Assembly (NCBI GenBank): GCA_013398175.1
Contig: VZRZ01008248.1
Location: forward strand, 443,322-507,321
DNA: 64,000 bases
Source of the DNA: Climacteris rufus
Taxonomy: Eukaryota > Chordata > Aves > Passeriformes > Climacteridae
Reading direction: 5' to 3'
Numbering within the stretch: position 1 is the first letter of the stretch; every line of letters starts with the position of its first letter. A program made the position numbers and the translations under genes. The notes below the pieces were generated by a model. The model worked only from the letters and a program-made list of their open reading frames with translations. It had not been told where the DNA came from and did no database searches. Shown here one piece after another: positions 62,401 through 64,000 of this stretch.

Positions 62401-63654
62401 CTCAATTATATATTATTTCATGTACAACAAAACCCCTGTGTTCACTGCCTAATAACTCCATTCATAGCGCCGCTAGCTATATAAACAGAAAACTAATCTT
62501 CTAGCCAGGGATAGAAAAAGTTTGCTTTGCACAACTCATCCCCAAAATTCAGCTGGAAACAAATCAAGTTTCCACATCATTTAAGGGAAACATAGTATGG
62601 TCCTGGTCTCAAATGAATAGCTGCAGATAAAGCATCCTAGTTCTTACTGAAAGCTGCATTCTTACTGAGTAAGAATGACTTAGGGCCTGTGGGCAGATAA
62701 CTGTCCTTCTATCTTAGCATATCTTCCTCTGATGAGAGCTTCAAGGCAAAAAGCTGTAACATAACAACTAACAAAGCTCAGTTCCATGGCTCAAACACAG
62801 AGTTTAATCTTGAATCCTTTAAATTCTCAAGCACTATAATCTGTAAGTTTAACAGGTTGCCAACTTGAGCACTACTCTAATATAATTATTCCATATCCTG
62901 TCAACCTCCATCTATCAGAGGCCACAACTTAGCATCTGAACTACAGATCACTGTAGTGTGGGACAGCACGCTGGAGGATAAGAACTGCAGCCTTATTCCA
63001 TTACTTCATTCCTTTATTCAAGTACACTCACTATTAGTTTATGGAAAATACTGCATCAGCCAAAGTCAAAACAACATTCTGTCTCCTATAAATGTAGTAT
63101 TTTTGACTCCCTATGTAAAGCTTTAAAAAGAAGGGGAAAAAGCAGGTCAGTCTTGCATGATAGGCAAGACAAAACAACCTCCTCGTCTCCACATTTAAAG
63201 TCTCTCAAAGTTCCTGGCTGCTTTCACAAGTTGTCTAGTAGGAATACTTTTTCTAGTAGGAATACTGTCCCCTCATTCCCTGTATTTTACAAAAGGAGTA
63301 CAAAGAACCACATCTAGACAGCTTTTTCCCATTCCTGCACAAACACTAAACCATTTGTGCTTTGAAGTGTTTTGTATCAAGGAATCTCACAACTGTATCC
63401 AATAACCCATCGCTCAAGCACTGGCCCCACTTCACAGATTGCTGCTCAACCTAAAACTATCAGCGCTTCTCCTGTTATCTGCAGCGATTACTGAACTGTA
63501 TCAGAAAGAAGAATAAACAAAGCATTTCTTGATTGCTTTTAGGTCAGTGTTAGACATTCAGCAGCTAAATCCCTGTCTTCACACGCCTGCCCTCACTCAG
63601 ACTCCCAGCTTCATCTCAGGACACATTTACTTAAGAACCAAGTCGTAAACACAA
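53406..63654 (-). other. Intron 1 of WASF3, distal part
   Basis: 10 kb of A/T-rich sequence. I find no CR1, LTR, RNA gene or coding exon. The open frames here lack homology. Confidence 0.6.
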
Positions 63655-63706
63655 ATAATCAAAAAAAAAACTAAAAAAAAAAAAGAAAAATTTAAAAAAA
63701 AAAAAG
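63655..63706 (+). repeat. A-rich low-complexity tract
   Basis: Interrupted poly-A (runs of 10, 12, 5 and 12 A) directly beside the CpG island. On the minus strand this is a T-rich tract just downstream of the promoter region. Confidence 0.85.
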
Positions 63707-64000
63707 TGGTGGGGCGGGGAAGGGTTTAAAAGTTCCCGAGCTGTCAAGGACTCTCAGCGCCCTTCAAAGGCAAAGACGATTATTTCTAAGCACTTGAAGA
63801 GCGCCGGACACCAGAAAGACTCGCCAGTGTCGCGGCGCGGGGCCGCTCTCGGGGGGCGAACACGAGCGGGGAAGGAGCCCCCGGGCCGGCGGCTCCCGGG
63901 AATGGGCGCCGTGTTCCCGCTGCCCGGCCGGAGCGCTCCGGGGCTGCGGGGAGCAGCGGGAACGCTGCGGGGGCCTGGCCCCGGCCGCACGCAGGGGGGG
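63707..64000 (-). promoter_or_regulatory. WASF3: CpG island at the 5' end of WASF3
   Basis: Base composition shifts abruptly from A/T-rich intron to very G/C-rich sequence with dense CG dinucleotides (for example GTCGCGGCGCGGGGCCGC). A GC box, GGGGCGGGG, lies near 63711-63719. Position and orientation fit the promoter or first non-coding exon of WASF3. I find no consensus GTAAG or GTGAG donor on the minus strand here, so exon 1 most likely begins and ends beyond the right edge, or uses a weak donor. The 78-codon open frame at 63754-63990 is a by-product of composition. Confidence 0.75.

Larger units (their letters stand above)
450..63990 (-). other. WASF3: WASF3 (WAVE3) gene, partial at both ends
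   Basis: Seven coding exons on the minus strand splice with consistent phases into a protein that I recognise as WAVE3: an N-terminal WAVE homology domain, a basic region, a long proline-rich region and the start of a WH2 motif. In known biology WAVE3 sits in a complex with CYFIP, NCKAP1, ABI and BRK1 and, when Rac is active, stimulates the Arp2/3 complex to branch actin at the leading edge. The last coding exon is missing at the left edge. The first non-coding exon is not resolved at the right edge. Tyrosines at 151, 248 and 337, which match reported Abl-family phosphorylation sites of human WAVE3, are all present at the same numbers. Confidence 0.96.

Noticed and set aside
63754..63990. 78-codon Pro/Arg-rich open frame on the minus strand in the CpG island
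   Set aside because: G/C-rich composition removes stop codons; no homology, and WASF3 starts at 21714.
1..64000. CRISPR arrays, tRNA, rRNA, operons or a microbial system
   Set aside because: No regularly spaced identical repeats, no tRNA-like folds noticed, and all gene evidence is of a spliced vertebrate gene.

Overview
The window is vertebrate, almost certainly avian, nuclear DNA. Most of one large gene lies on the minus strand: WASF3 (WAVE3), the actin-nucleation-promoting subunit of a WAVE regulatory complex. Bird origin is indicated by nine CR1 LINE copies, several ending in the CR1 3' motif ATTCTGTG, by three solo LTRs of avian ERV type, and by the protein itself. A songbird is likely, but the species cannot be fixed from the sequence.

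Layout in transcript order (right to left). At 63,700-64,000 there is a CpG island, the promoter end of the gene. No convincing donor for a first non-coding exon is visible, so exon 1 probably lies past the right edge. Intron 1 (about 42 kb) is otherwise non-coding and holds CR1 copies, the three solo LTRs, small tandem repeats, a palindrome and two single-N assembly joins. Coding exons then follow: C1 (21582-21714, start codon), C2 (14408-14542), C3 (10775-10928), C4 (9823-9940), C5a (5370-5545), C6 (2445-2708) and C7 (450-820). All junction phases agree, giving 450 residues plus the first base of Gly451. The last coding exon (end of the WH2 motif plus the central and acidic segments) is beyond the left edge. 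As I remember the human protein (502 residues), the visible exons account for residues 1-450.

The most interesting observation is a second, unannotated-looking exon, C5b (3380-3546), between C5a and C6. It encodes a basic segment resembling the one in WASF2 (NPNR, TRKEEWE, KMGxEF). It has the same entry and exit phases as C5a (0 and 2). Using exactly one of the two keeps the frame; using both or neither breaks it. This is the signature of a mutually exclusive exon pair that swaps the basic region of WAVE3. A further 60-nt, phase 0-0 candidate cassette exon (6929-6988) sits just upstream. Together they suggest a splicing-controlled variable module between the N-terminal WAVE homology domain and the proline-rich region.

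No other protein-coding gene, tRNA, rRNA or CRISPR array is supported. Most open frames in the window are chance intronic frames or relics of CR1 and LTR sequence.
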